Virus record (IMG/VR): IMGVR_UViG_3300035670_000329
Span: 1 to 48,940 of that record
Length of the DNA: 48,940 nucleotides
Reading direction: 5' to 3' (one strand)
DNA from: a virus
Shown here: piece after piece, positions 26,832-33,688 of the stretch
Layout: the number at the start of each line of letters is the position of its first letter
Position numbering within the stretch: the stretch's first letter is position 1
Translations under genes and position numbers: made by a program
The notes under the pieces: generated by a model
Database searches by the model: none
Told to the model about the DNA's origin: nothing
What the model saw: only the letters and a program-made list of their open reading frames with translations

Positions 26832-27262
26832 TATGCAAGCCTTATTAGTGCGCCGGTGCTGGTGTTGGGAGGAAACTCAACCACAAAAGTCGTTGTTGAA
26901 GTCTTATCTGAACCAAAATCAAGAACACAAATGGCATGCTTTACTACACTATCATCACGATAGATCAAAGCACCCCTAGCAGTAAAAGCACCAGTCCAAG
27001 AAGCATTAGTGAAGTCAACATAAGTAATGCCGTTGGAACTATCAATAGCAAGTGAAGGGGTGATAAGTTCACCACCAGCCGTATAGCCTGTAGCCACAAC
27101 CTCACCAGTAGTCGTATAAGCCGTCGTAGTCTGATCGAGCGTAACGTCATTGGTGTAGAGAGCTATCTTAAAGGTCTGCGTAGTACTAGAAGAAAAGTCA
27201 AAATCTCCTTCAAACAGTTGTTGCTTGAAGGAGTTACATGTGTAGTTGCCAGTAAAAGCCAT
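26831..27262 (-). CDS. Beta-rich virion protein, paralogue B (143 aa)
   Basis: Its opening (MAFTGNYTCNSFKQQLFEGD), then FKIALYTNDVTLDQTTTAYT and TGEVVATGYTAGGELITP, define a phage structural family without known function. It is related in layout to the protein at 25496-25957. Located directly after the second head-tail adaptor, with TAATG overlaps on both sides. Likely a tail or neck component. Confidence 0.65.
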   Translation of the reverse strand: MAFTGNYTCNSFKQQLFEGDFDFSSSTTQTFKIALYTNDVTLDQTTTAYTTTGEVVATGYTAGGELITPSLAIDSSNGITYVDFTNASWTGAFTARGALIYRDDSVVKHAICVLDFGSDKTSTTTFVVEFPPNTSTGALIRLA

Positions 27263-27945
27263 TAGTTCACCGACATCCTGACCTGACCAGACCTGTAGGC
27301 ATCGCGGCGATCCATACCATCACCAAGACGTTTAGCAAGAATCATGGCTTCTTCGTACCGTTTGGCATAGTTGGCTATGACATCAGCTTCACCTTTCATG
27401 TAGGTGTAACCCTCAACCAAAGCACCGTAAAGAAGAACGGAATCAAAGTTATCGCCAAGCCAAGTTGTATTTGCAGTCGTAATTGACTCTGGGTAGTAGA
27501 AATAATGAAGCTCTACCGCGTAGTTAGAGGTAGGAGTAGGGCCAAGAATGAATGTATTTTCATCAAACAAGGCATAGTACTTAGGTATGCCTGTCGTCGC
27601 AGGGTTCGCGTACGCGGCACGAATGTAGCTAACATCTTTATTCAATAAGTACTCATACTCGCTTGTTGTGGGATTGACCACCGCAAGTTCATATACCGCC
27701 AAGAAATCAGGAGGTGTTGCTAAATACTTATTACCACCAGTCATCTGCCCCGTTTCGTTCTTCCTAAATTGAGGGAATTGAACCGAGTTATAGATGCGCT
27801 GTTCTGCTTGCGTAATAAACGTATCAATCTGCTGCTTAGCAGTAAGCGTAGATGTACCCGACCCAGACGAATCTGCTCCTGTAAATGACGGAAAGTCATT
27901 CTCCAAATAGCCTTGGATTGTCTTGAAAAGGGTCGAGTAGTTCAT
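27262..27945 (-). CDS. Head-tail adaptor / tail tubular A-like protein (227 aa)
   Basis: A helical protein with the landmark series MNYSTLFKTIQGYLEND, IDTFITQAEQRIYNSVQFPQ and LATPPDFLAVYEL. A long C-terminal helix follows (ALVEGYTYMKGEADVIANYA). The pattern resembles podoviral adaptor proteins that ring the portal, such as T7 gp11. It should connect portal and tail hub. The start overlaps the 48-aa gene by 1 nt (TAATG). Confidence 0.7.
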   Translation of the reverse strand: MNYSTLFKTIQGYLENDFPSFTGADSSGSGTSTLTAKQQIDTFITQAEQRIYNSVQFPQFRKNETGQMTGGNKYLATPPDFLAVYELAVVNPTTSEYEYLLNKDVSYIRAAYANPATTGIPKYYALFDENTFILGPTPTSNYAVELHYFYYPESITTANTTWLGDNFDSVLLYGALVEGYTYMKGEADVIANYAKRYEEAMILAKRLGDGMDRRDAYRSGQVRMSVN

Positions 27946-28091
27946 TAGCCCATCTTCTTAGAAGCGCCCGTACCCTTCGTAGCACATCCGGTTCCCCGGA
28001 CTTTTACTGTTTGGGTATTAGGTACGTTATTAGGGTAGCCGTTATGTGTGTCTTTAACAGGCACCGGCGTTGGCATTTTGCTGTGCTTCAT
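27945..28091 (-). CDS. Small conserved-type phage protein (48 aa)
   Basis: Begins MKHSKMPTPVPVKDTHNGYP and ends VRGTGCATKGTGASKKMG. It fills the gap between the adaptor and the 68-aa gene with an ATGA overlap upstream and a TAATG overlap downstream, which supports it as a real gene. The GTGCATKG segment looks conserved; no function is known. It could be a minor head protein. Confidence 0.7.
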   Translation of the reverse strand: MKHSKMPTPVPVKDTHNGYPNNVPNTQTVKVRGTGCATKGTGASKKMG

Positions 28092-28294
28092 TTTGCCCCC
28101 ATCTTATATTTGAATGACGGCGATTTTTGATTAGCTACCTTGGCAAGGTTACGCCCCAACTTCTTCATTTCGAGGTTGGTTTTACCGCCCTTACGCATCT
28201 TGGTAAGCGTTTTGCCAGGGTGCATATGCTTCTCGTGTTTATGCACAGCCGTAGCCGCAGTCTTTTTGTCTTGTGCTAGGTCTTTCTTGTCCAT
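28088..28294 (-). CDS. Small basic His/Lys-rich protein (68 aa)
   Basis: Strongly basic (HKHEKHMHPGKTLTKMRKGG, then MKKLGRNLAKVANQ). GGAG lies seven bases before the ATG. Basic minor proteins of this type cluster in the neck and virion region of related phages. It might bind packaged DNA; this is a guess from charge. It is one of several Lys-rich small genes between 28088 and 30912. Confidence 0.65.
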   Translation of the reverse strand: MDKKDLAQDKKTAATAVHKHEKHMHPGKTLTKMRKGGKTNLEMKKLGRNLAKVANQKSPSFKYKMGAK

Positions 28295-28303
28295 TACAGA
28301 CTC

Positions 28304-28726
28304 CTATGTAACATTTACCGTAACAGTGCCTAGCGTGATACCAAGCACAAGATTATTAGGTGTTATACCCGTATCATAGGCTCTTGCCCCACCTACAGGT
28401 GCCCATCCCCACTGGATAATTCTACTACCCCCAGAGGGATCTCCGCTACCTAATTGCGTCGAAGTCGTATTGATCTGCAACCCATTTAAACCAGCCACAC
28501 GATAAGTTGTATCAGGACGCGGATTACGCAAAGCCTGTGGGTCATCCACAGGATACATACCTAACTGCAACTGCGGCTGATCGGGTTCCCAGCAGTTATT
28601 ACATACAAGGATATTAACGTTCTTGGTCTTGATGACAAGCCCACGTAGCTCTTTCAGTTTGTACCGAAAACCACACCTATCGCACTGCGATATAGCCCAC
28701 TTACCTGATGCAAACCGATTAGGCAT
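28304..28726 (-). CDS. Zinc-ribbon virion-associated protein (140 aa)
   Basis: Two Cys pairs, CDRC (15-18) and CNNC (42-45), form a zinc-ribbon knuckle. The rest is Gly/Pro/Asn-rich and beta-like (GGSRIIQWGWAPVGGARAYD). There is no good ribosome site, but the ATG lies 2 nt after the adaptor's stop codon, so coupling by re-initiation is likely. Position between the two adaptors suggests a head-completion or neck component. Confidence 0.65.
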   Translation of the reverse strand: MPNRFASGKWAISQCDRCGFRYKLKELRGLVIKTKNVNILVCNNCWEPDQPQLQLGMYPVDDPQALRNPRPDTTYRVAGLNGLQINTTSTQLGSGDPSGGSRIIQWGWAPVGGARAYDTGITPNNLVLGITLGTVTVNVT

Positions 28727-28728
28727 GG

Positions 28729-29475
28729 CTAGAAGAACAACTGCCTTGGGGCTAAGCGCAACGGCGCTTTTTCACGATCTTCATCAAGTGCAAGCTGTAG
28801 CTGCTCGTCGTACATCTGCTTCAACATTGGCACACGCTGTGCGGCATCGGGGATCTTTACTGAGATGTAGTAGGCAAGCCCCGCTACCATGCAGTTAATT
28901 AGCCGGAATGGAATGTCCTGCACGTTGGCCCCAGAGCCAGCATCCTGCATGCGGCGTAGTCGCCAATAGACAAAGGTGTAGTAATTATCTTGATCCGGCG
29001 CAGGCCAGACATTGATATTCGGTGGGTTTACTCCTGTTATGGAGTTAGCAGTATTGGGGGTATACGCATTAATTGGGTACGTCTGTCCCGACTGCCTGTT
29101 AATCCAAACCTGAATAGGTCTACCTTGAGCGTTCTTGTTAGGGATCGTGGCGTATGTATCCACGGAGATTCTGCTGATGTTGATGTCAGTCTGAGGAATC
29201 CCTGATTGTGTACGAATCACCTGCTCAATAAGATCTACCGTATCAATAGGTAGCGAATAGGTAATCGTGCCCGTGGTCATGGCAATCTGCCCTTGCTCGA
29301 TTGTCCACAAGTTAATGCCACGATTAGCCCACTCAGTGAGCATCAAATTTAGAGAACGTCTAGCCGTACGGTGTTCGTATCCAGTACGCACCTCAATACC
29401 ACATCGCTCATAAGCCTCTTCAATTAGCTCATTGAGTTCTGGGTTAAATGCAACGGTACCTGAAGTAGTGGTCAC
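28729..29475 (-). CDS. Head-tail adaptor, P22 gp4-like (248 aa)
   Basis: N-terminal helices with LNELIEEAYERCGIEVRTGY, RRSLNLMLTEWANRGINLWT and a C-terminal helical region (FRLINCMVAGLAYYISVKIP) match phage adaptor proteins that bind the portal base, such as P22 gp4. The start is GTG, at 29475, overlapping the previous gene's stop as GTGA. This is the first of two adaptor-like genes. Confidence 0.75.
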   Translation of the reverse strand: MTTTSGTVAFNPELNELIEEAYERCGIEVRTGYEHRTARRSLNLMLTEWANRGINLWTIEQGQIAMTTGTITYSLPIDTVDLIEQVIRTQSGIPQTDINISRISVDTYATIPNKNAQGRPIQVWINRQSGQTYPINAYTPNTANSITGVNPPNINVWPAPDQDNYYTFVYWRLRRMQDAGSGANVQDIPFRLINCMVAGLAYYISVKIPDAAQRVPMLKQMYDEQLQLALDEDREKAPLRLAPRQLFF

Positions 29476-29645
29476 TTCATCCCTCGAAGCGTTTTAGCAA
29501 GTCTAGCTCTTTGCCCAAGTTTGCCAGGAGCCTTCGTAGCTTTATCCAGCATCTTCGCAGGAATCGGCTTTTTACCTTTAATCCCAAGCTGCTCACGGAG
29601 TGCTCCAGGTTTAGAGATTGCCTTTTGAATCCATTTCTCAGCCAT
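29472..29645 (-). CDS. Small basic phage protein (57 aa)
   Basis: Sequence MAEKWIQKAISKPGALREQL...KMLDKATKAPGKLGQRARLA is Lys/Arg-rich and helical. It fills the gap between the adaptor and the 81-aa gene exactly, with overlaps on both sides. Similar small proteins are frequent in phages of this type, without known role. DNA binding or a head-minor role is possible. Confidence 0.75.
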   Translation of the reverse strand: MAEKWIQKAISKPGALREQLGIKGKKPIPAKMLDKATKAPGKLGQRARLAKTLRGMK

Positions 29646-29890
29646 TATCGGAACCTCGCGGTTTTAGCAGCAATGCCTTTTGGTTGCTTGACGAATTGTT
29701 TACCTGAGCGTTTTCCAGCGCGTTTAGCTCTTGTTGTCGCAGCGTATTCTGCAGGTGTAAGAGCATTGATTGCCGCCGATGGGAGATACCGTTCGCCAGT
29801 TGCTTTTGAACCCTGTGTGCTAGGTTTGCCACTCTTGGTCCTCCATTTCTGGTCAGTCCAGTCTTTTAGACTTTTCTGAGGTGCCTTCAA
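29645..29890 (-). CDS. Small basic phage protein, TTG start (81 aa)
   Basis: The likely start is TTG at 29890, overlapping the upstream stop as TTGA. The protein then begins (M)KAPQKSLKDWTDQKWRTKSG. The longer reading to an ATG at 29956 would run through the upstream gene and adds an unrelated N-terminus. The C-terminus is Arg/Lys-rich. The family is recurrent in phages and of unknown function. Confidence 0.7.
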   Translation of the reverse strand: MKAPQKSLKDWTDQKWRTKSGKPSTQGSKATGERYLPSAAINALTPAEYAATTRAKRAGKRSGKQFVKQPKGIAAKTARFR

Positions 29891-30165
29891 TCGCGGTAAC
29901 CCCCGCCCTTCTGCTTGTACTTCAAGGCAAGCATTTGAGCTTTGCGGGCTGACCACTGCCCCGGCGCACCACCTTTACCGCCAGCTTTGATGCTGTTGAA
30001 TAGCGATTTACGCATTCCAGGTTTGGTGTAGTTGCCAGCTTCGTTCACACGCGACATACCGCCTTTAGCAAACATCGTAAAGTCAGTATCGTCCCGACGA
30101 GGTTTGGTTACAGGTTTAGGCATCTTGGAGGCACGTATGGCCCCCATGCCGCGTGAAGCCATCAT
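29887..30165 (-). CDS. Small conserved-type phage protein (92 aa)
   Basis: Has the landmarks RGMGAIRASKMPKP, MFAKGGMSRVNEAGNYTKPG and GGKGGAPGQWSARKAQMLAL. The last segment is a recurrent phage signature. Basic and probably partly disordered. Contains one copy of the F-A-x-G-G motif shared with several virion proteins of this phage. The function is unknown. Confidence 0.7.
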   Translation of the reverse strand: MMASRGMGAIRASKMPKPVTKPRRDDTDFTMFAKGGMSRVNEAGNYTKPGMRKSLFNSIKAGGKGGAPGQWSARKAQMLALKYKQKGGGYRD

Positions 30166-30166
30166 C

Positions 30167-30460
30167 TCAGCACTTCCCGCCGTAAGCCATTTTCTTGACC
30201 TTACCGCCGCTCTTCATGCCTTTGTTACCGGCCATCGTAATCATGGTGCCTTTGGTTTTACCCTTCATAGCAACACCATCACGGCTAGGAGCGGCAGTTT
30301 TTACAGCGCCCATTTTGGACTCAGCCATACCGCCCATTTTCATCTTTTTCATCGTAAATTCCTTTCCAACGGATTGAGGGACATCAACTTTCTTTGCGAA
30401 CTTCGGATTGTTCGCTACTGCTTGCATGAACCTTCTCTGCTTCTCGCTGACTGCTGGCAT
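30167..30460 (-). CDS. Small Lys/Met/Gly-rich phage protein (97 aa)
   Basis: The start is set at 30460 (MPAVSEKQRRFMQAVANNPK) because GAAAGGTGA lies six bases upstream. The N-terminal half resembles short DUF3008-like phage proteins. The C-terminal half is a Lys/Met/Gly low-complexity tail ending KKMAYGGKC. A strong internal ribosome site (GGAAAGGAA) precedes the in-frame MKKMKMGGMAES, so a shorter second product is possible. It overlaps the previous gene by about 77 nt. Confidence 0.6.
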   Translation of the reverse strand: MPAVSEKQRRFMQAVANNPKFAKKVDVPQSVGKEFTMKKMKMGGMAESKMGAVKTAAPSRDGVAMKGKTKGTMITMAGNKGMKSGGKVKKMAYGGKC

Positions 30461-30656
30461 CAGATTCACCTTTCTTTCGGCCAATAATCTCGTGAAACTG
30501 CTTGCCGGTAATCATTTCTGCGATACGCATCAATGTCCAGATAGCACCAATTAACCCGAAAAATGGCGTAATCACCTGTAAAAAAGATCCAATAGTGGCA
30601 AATACCGAGGCAATATCTGCCACGTTTTTTACCATTTCATGTTTATCTTGCGCCAT
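30384..30656 (-). CDS. Small membrane protein (90 aa)
   Basis: The start is set at 30656 (MAQDKHEMVKNVADIAS), just after the previous stop. One or two hydrophobic helices (IASVFATIGSFLQVITPFF, LIGAIWTLMRIAEMI) are followed by a charged tail. It could be a holin-like or membrane-anchoring protein, although it lies far from the lysis genes. It overlaps the downstream gene by about 77 nt in another frame. Confidence 0.6.
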   Translation of the reverse strand: MAQDKHEMVKNVADIASVFATIGSFLQVITPFFGLIGAIWTLMRIAEMITGKQFHEIIGRKKGESDASSQREAEKVHASSSEQSEVRKES

Positions 30657-30657
30657 C

Positions 30658-30912
30658 TCAACACTTCCATGCACGGAGAGATTTATTAATCCGACTGTTC
30701 GGATCGTTGGCTGTTTTTGCAGAAGTCAACTTCTTTTTCATGCCTTCCATCCGGGCACAAAATGACTTCTTGCGAGGTCCACCTTCAGGTTGTGGAGCCT
30801 TAAGTCCAGGCTTACCCGGATTGGCAGCGTTATAGGAAGCTCGACCCTTGGCGTTCAAACCACCTTTTGGGTTTTTACCTTCTTTGCGTTGCCAAGCCGG
30901 TGTCTTAGCCAT
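30658..30912 (-). CDS. DUF6321-like small phage protein (84 aa)
   Basis: The KTPAWQRKEGKNPKGGLNAK opening and the KKSFCARMEGMKKKLTSAKT and RINKSLRAWKC segments form a recognisable phage protein family, common in aquatic phages, with no known function. Highly basic. Overlaps the upstream gene by 8 nt. Confidence 0.75.
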   Translation of the reverse strand: MAKTPAWQRKEGKNPKGGLNAKGRASYNAANPGKPGLKAPQPEGGPRKKSFCARMEGMKKKLTSAKTANDPNSRINKSLRAWKC

Positions 30913-31216
30913 AGATCAACGTAATCGAAGTTACGTCCGTAACAGTGCCATGAAGTCCTGTGGAAGCTAAAATGCCTTCTCCAGGTAGCAGAATCACTGT
31001 AAACCCTGCCGTTGCTTTAGCAGGTGTATTGACAGTAATTAAAACCGGCCCTGTGGCGCTTCCGTCACGAATAACAACTGAGCCTTCTGCCGTATCGTTA
31101 ACCGTGTAGATTGACTTAATCCTTGCGCGGGGAACCGCTAACCCATTCTGGTTTAAAAAATCCCCAGTAGACGTTAGCGGTTGGGTCGCAAAGACATCAT
31201 ATTGCATTGATGCCAT
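30905..31216 (-). CDS. Small beta-rich virion protein (103 aa)
   Basis: Predicted all-beta (YDVFATQPLTSTGDFLNQNG, SVVIRDGSATGPVLITVN, TVILLPGEGILASTGLHGTV). The pattern is typical of small phage structural or decoration proteins that use a compact beta barrel. GGAG lies before the ATG at 31216. Located downstream of the capsid genes, probably a head or neck component. Confidence 0.6.
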   Translation of the reverse strand: MASMQYDVFATQPLTSTGDFLNQNGLAVPRARIKSIYTVNDTAEGSVVIRDGSATGPVLITVNTPAKATAGFTVILLPGEGILASTGLHGTVTDVTSITLIYG

Positions 31217-31370
31217 TTTGTTGCTCCGGGTTCTCTTGCTCTAACTTCTGTAGCAAGTAATCAATCATATCTACCGCGCCGTTGGCTTGCTGGAGCATTT
31301 CTACAAAGTGTTGCCGTTTAGCTAACGCTTGTTGTTTTACTTCCAGCAAGTCTTCTTTAGTCAGACCCAT
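31197..31370 (-). CDS. Small helical protein (57 aa)
   Basis: Sequence MGLTKEDLLEVKQQALAKRQ...MIDYLLQKLEQENPEQ is predicted as a coiled coil. It is joined to the 200-aa gene by a TAATG overlap and overlaps the start of the next gene, which fits a real gene in the packed operon. Similar short coiled-coil genes follow capsid genes in other phages. The function is unknown. Confidence 0.7.
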   Translation of the reverse strand: MGLTKEDLLEVKQQALAKRQHFVEMLQQANGAVDMIDYLLQKLEQENPEQQNGINAI

Positions 31371-31972
31371 TAAGTGATCTGGCCGTTATAAAGAGGCAAG
31401 TAGTAAGTCGTAGAACCTACTTTGCATTTCAACGTAGCAGCAGGCGTAGCAAAAGTTGTACCTGTTTGCAGCATTTTTCCAGAACCAGCAGTCAAGCCTT
31501 GCAGGTTAAAGAGAAATGCGTTGCTATCAACCGCAGCGACGTTTGCGCCTTGCGTAGAGATATACATGAAAGATGTTGCAGTACCCGTGGATGCGCTTGC
31601 AGGAGCATTAAGTTCAATCTCAACAGGTGCATAAGTACCTGAAGAAGTTCCTGCTGACAGACTCATTTCAGCAACAAAGGCTGAACCAAGACCCGTTGTA
31701 CGGCCTGATGCACCATAAGTAACTTCAGCTTTAAGCGCATTTGAAAACGAACCCAACGCGACATTGGTCGTCATATCAAATTTAGCGCGGCCACCGTCTG
31801 CACCTGCGCCAGACATGGTGGTTGATACAACGAGAGGCTGATAAGTGCCGCTAGTTGCAGTATTTGTAGTGGTAATGGTATTACCGGATTCAGTAATAGC
31901 AAGGGTGCCAATGAAGCTACCCTCAAAGCCGTTATCCGACTTTACTGGCCCGGAGAAAGTTGTACGTGCCAT
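31370..31972 (-). CDS. Thr/Ser/Gly-rich virion protein (200 aa)
   Basis: Low-charge, beta-rich sequence (GFEGSFIGTLAITESGNTIT, ending YYLPLYNGQIT) looks like a head fibre or surface decoration protein. It is preceded by GAGG and by an unusually structured leader (31973-32051) that can form a pseudoknot reaching the ribosome site, so its translation may be controlled. It is the first gene after the HNH insertion downstream of the capsid gene. Confidence 0.65.
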   Translation of the reverse strand: MARTTFSGPVKSDNGFEGSFIGTLAITESGNTITTTNTATSGTYQPLVVSTTMSGAGADGGRAKFDMTTNVALGSFSNALKAEVTYGASGRTTGLGSAFVAEMSLSAGTSSGTYAPVEIELNAPASASTGTATSFMYISTQGANVAAVDSNAFLFNLQGLTAGSGKMLQTGTTFATPAATLKCKVGSTTYYLPLYNGQIT

Positions 31973-32051
31973 TAGATCCTCACATGCGATGTCGGTGTAT
32001 TAGTCTGCATGTCGTCAGCCGGGACTGTCTAATACACCGGGCTAACCCCGG
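31973..32051 (-). promoter_or_regulatory. Structured 5' leader with hairpin, long stem and possible pseudoknot
   Basis: On the minus strand, hairpin CCGGG-GTTAG-CCCGG (32051-32037) runs into a perfect 11-bp stem CGGTGTATTAG / CTAATACACCG (32039-32029 with 32003-31993) around a 25-nt loop. The loop contains ACATGC (32012-32007), which can pair with GCATGT (31987-31982). That second segment abuts the GAGG ribosome site of the 200-aa gene. A second CCCGG in the loop could replace the hairpin arm, so two exclusive folds are possible. All pairings are seen directly; function (riboswitch, translational repressor site or RNA stability) is inferred. Confidence 0.6.
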
Positions 32052-32063
32052 AATAGTTATGTT

Positions 32064-32669
32064 TTAACAGGTTGTGGGATGCGTGTCAATAAGCTTATTG
32101 GATTTGAGAAGGTTTTCTTCTTGCGTAATAACGCGCAGATTCCAAGGTACGTGTAACCCACAAACTGTTGGATTGACTAAAGGGACAATGTGGTCAACAA
32201 CATAGCGTTCTCCGGTAATACGGGTCAACCGCATCGCTTCTAAATAAAGTTGGCGTATAGACTCCTTTTGTTCTTTGGTTACCCAGTCAGGCGTAGCGTT
32301 TTTGTGTCTGCGCTTACGTACACTGTTGAAAGCTTTATATAAGTCAGGATTCTGTTTTTTGTACTTTTCACGATGTTTGCGCCTATCTTCAACGGGGCGG
32401 GCGTTGGCTCTAGCAATCACTGCTTCTTTATTGGCCTCATAGTACTTACGTTTAGCTTCTTGCCCTGCACTAGATTGGTTATACGCTTTGAAGTACTCGG
32501 CGCGAGTAACGTTAGCTTTTTCCCATTCAATTTTTAAACATTCAACACAAGTACCTTTTGTTTTGCGGGGGGCGATATGACCATGCTTGCATGGTTCACC
32601 TGTGAAGTAATACTTAGCGCCTGTAGCCTTAGCTTCTTGGCGTGTTTTGGGCAAGTTTGTAGTGTCCAT
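32064..32669 (-). CDS. HNH endonuclease with Zn-finger N-terminus (201 aa)
   Basis: A Cys/His cluster (CKHGHIAPRKTKGTCVEC, residues 27-44) and a basic helical region (about 50-125) lead to the HNH core: VVDHIVPLVNPTVCGLHVPW (Asp159-His160) then NLRVITQEENLLKSN. This is the type found in free-standing homing nucleases of many phages. GGAGA precedes the ATG. It lies alone between the capsid operon's terminator and the next structural gene, with its own candidate promoter, so it looks like an inserted cassette. Confidence 0.9.
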   Translation of the reverse strand: MDTTNLPKTRQEAKATGAKYYFTGEPCKHGHIAPRKTKGTCVECLKIEWEKANVTRAEYFKAYNQSSAGQEAKRKYYEANKEAVIARANARPVEDRRKHREKYKKQNPDLYKAFNSVRKRRHKNATPDWVTKEQKESIRQLYLEAMRLTRITGERYVVDHIVPLVNPTVCGLHVPWNLRVITQEENLLKSNKLIDTHPTTC

Positions 32670-32696
32670 ATCTTCTCCTGTTATACGACACAGGGA

Positions 32697-32702
32697 ATTA
32701 TA
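32697..32702 (-). promoter_or_regulatory. Candidate promoter -10 box for HNH/downstream late genes
   Basis: A perfect TATAAT on the minus strand lies 28 nt upstream of the HNH start, just after the capsid operon terminator. The -35 region is poor. It could restart transcription of the downstream late genes. Confidence 0.35.
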
Positions 32703-32717
32703 TACGTAACCTACAAA

Positions 32718-32744
32718 AAGAAAAGGGGCCGAAGCCCCTTTTTT
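32718..32744. terminator. Bidirectional terminator after major capsid gene
   Basis: AAAAGGGGC-CGAA-GCCCCTTTT hairpin with T runs on both strands. It lies 24 nt beyond the stop of the capsid gene in the direction of leftward transcription. It would attenuate read-through and make head genes more abundant than the following genes. Confidence 0.85.
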
Positions 32745-32767
32745 GCTAAACCCTTGATTTACAAGGA

Positions 32768-33676
32768 TTAAGCGCCTGGAGAACCAAACATACCAAGCGG
32801 ATCAGACCACCCAAATGAGTAGCGTTCGCGTGCTTTATAGCGAACGTTTCCGGTGTCGAAGTCCCCGTCCATTCCCTGTGTCATCGGGGCGCGGACAAAG
32901 TGCTTCATACCGTTGGGTACGTCAGTTGTAAGGAACCATGCGTCCGTATCGGTCAAGAAGTGGTTAATGGCATAACCTTCGGGGATCGAGCCATTATTCT
33001 TCAACGCGTTGATCGTGTTGTCTGCCGTGTCAACACGCAATTCTGTTTCCAGGATACGGGTTGCAACGAACTGCAATGCAGACGGGATAATCAACTTACG
33101 GGGACGGGCTGCAATCAACAGACCACGTTCGTCAGTCCACGCTGCAATCTGAATAACCGCTGCTTCCAACGATGTTTCAGAAAGGTCAGCCGCAACTGCG
33201 GGTGTGTTGCTGTTGGTGCCACCAGAGATCAGAGGATGTGCTGTCGAGAACAAAGCGACGCCATCACCACCGGTATAGGCAGTATTGAAGCCGTTGTTAA
33301 GAACTGCAGCAGCCTTGGTCTGCTTGGTATATGCCATACCGCGAGCGAGAGCCTTGGTGTAACGATTAGCAAGACTGTCGTACAGGTTGTCCTCGATAGC
33401 CTCTTCGGTCAGCGAGAATCCCAGAGCGATAGTCTCATGGACGTAACGAGCGGTCCAAGCTTCTTGCGCGTTGTCATAGGCCATCGCACTGCCTTCGTTC
33501 TTCACCGGAGCGGCAGAGAAGCCTGACAGTTTGGTTTCCTCTTCAAACGAACGCTCGGAAGTCTCGGTCTCGTAGATTTCCTTGTGCTCTTCGCCATAGC
33601 GAGCGTACTCCAAGCCGAACAATGCGTTCAGGCCGGGGAGAAGCTCTTTCAATAGTTGTGCGCGTGAAATAGCCAT
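32768..33676 (-). CDS. Major capsid protein, Mu gpT / HK97-fold type (302 aa)
   Basis: It begins MAISRAQLLKELLPGLNALF. The stretch EEHKEIYETETSERSFEEET resembles an HK97-fold E-loop region, and RPRKLIIPSALQFVATRILE together with the C-terminal ERYSFGWSDPLGMFGSPGA match Mu gpT-like major head proteins. It follows the decoration gene and precedes a strong terminator, the usual place for the most abundant product. GGGGAA lies upstream of the ATG. Family assignment is by recalled motif and position. Confidence 0.88.
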   Translation of the reverse strand: MAISRAQLLKELLPGLNALFGLEYARYGEEHKEIYETETSERSFEEETKLSGFSAAPVKNEGSAMAYDNAQEAWTARYVHETIALGFSLTEEAIEDNLYDSLANRYTKALARGMAYTKQTKAAAVLNNGFNTAYTGGDGVALFSTAHPLISGGTNSNTPAVAADLSETSLEAAVIQIAAWTDERGLLIAARPRKLIIPSALQFVATRILETELRVDTADNTINALKNNGSIPEGYAINHFLTDTDAWFLTTDVPNGMKHFVRAPMTQGMDGDFDTGNVRYKARERYSFGWSDPLGMFGSPGA

Positions 33677-33688
33677 TTAGTTTCCCCT

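Noticed and set aside
29891-29956. ATG start at 29956 for the 81-aa protein
   Set aside because: The added residues lie entirely inside the upstream gene in another frame. The TTGA junction at 29890 matches the overlap style of the operon.
31993-32039. CUGACGA in the leader loop suggested a hammerhead ribozyme
   Set aside because: The second conserved box (GAAA) and a proper stem II are missing, and the 11-bp stem does not fit the hammerhead three-way core. A pseudoknot-type leader explains the pairing better.
32064-32669. HNH gene as the packaging-associated HNH of HK97-type phages
   Set aside because: Those lie beside the terminase genes. This one is downstream of the capsid gene and carries the zinc-finger layout of homing-type nucleases.
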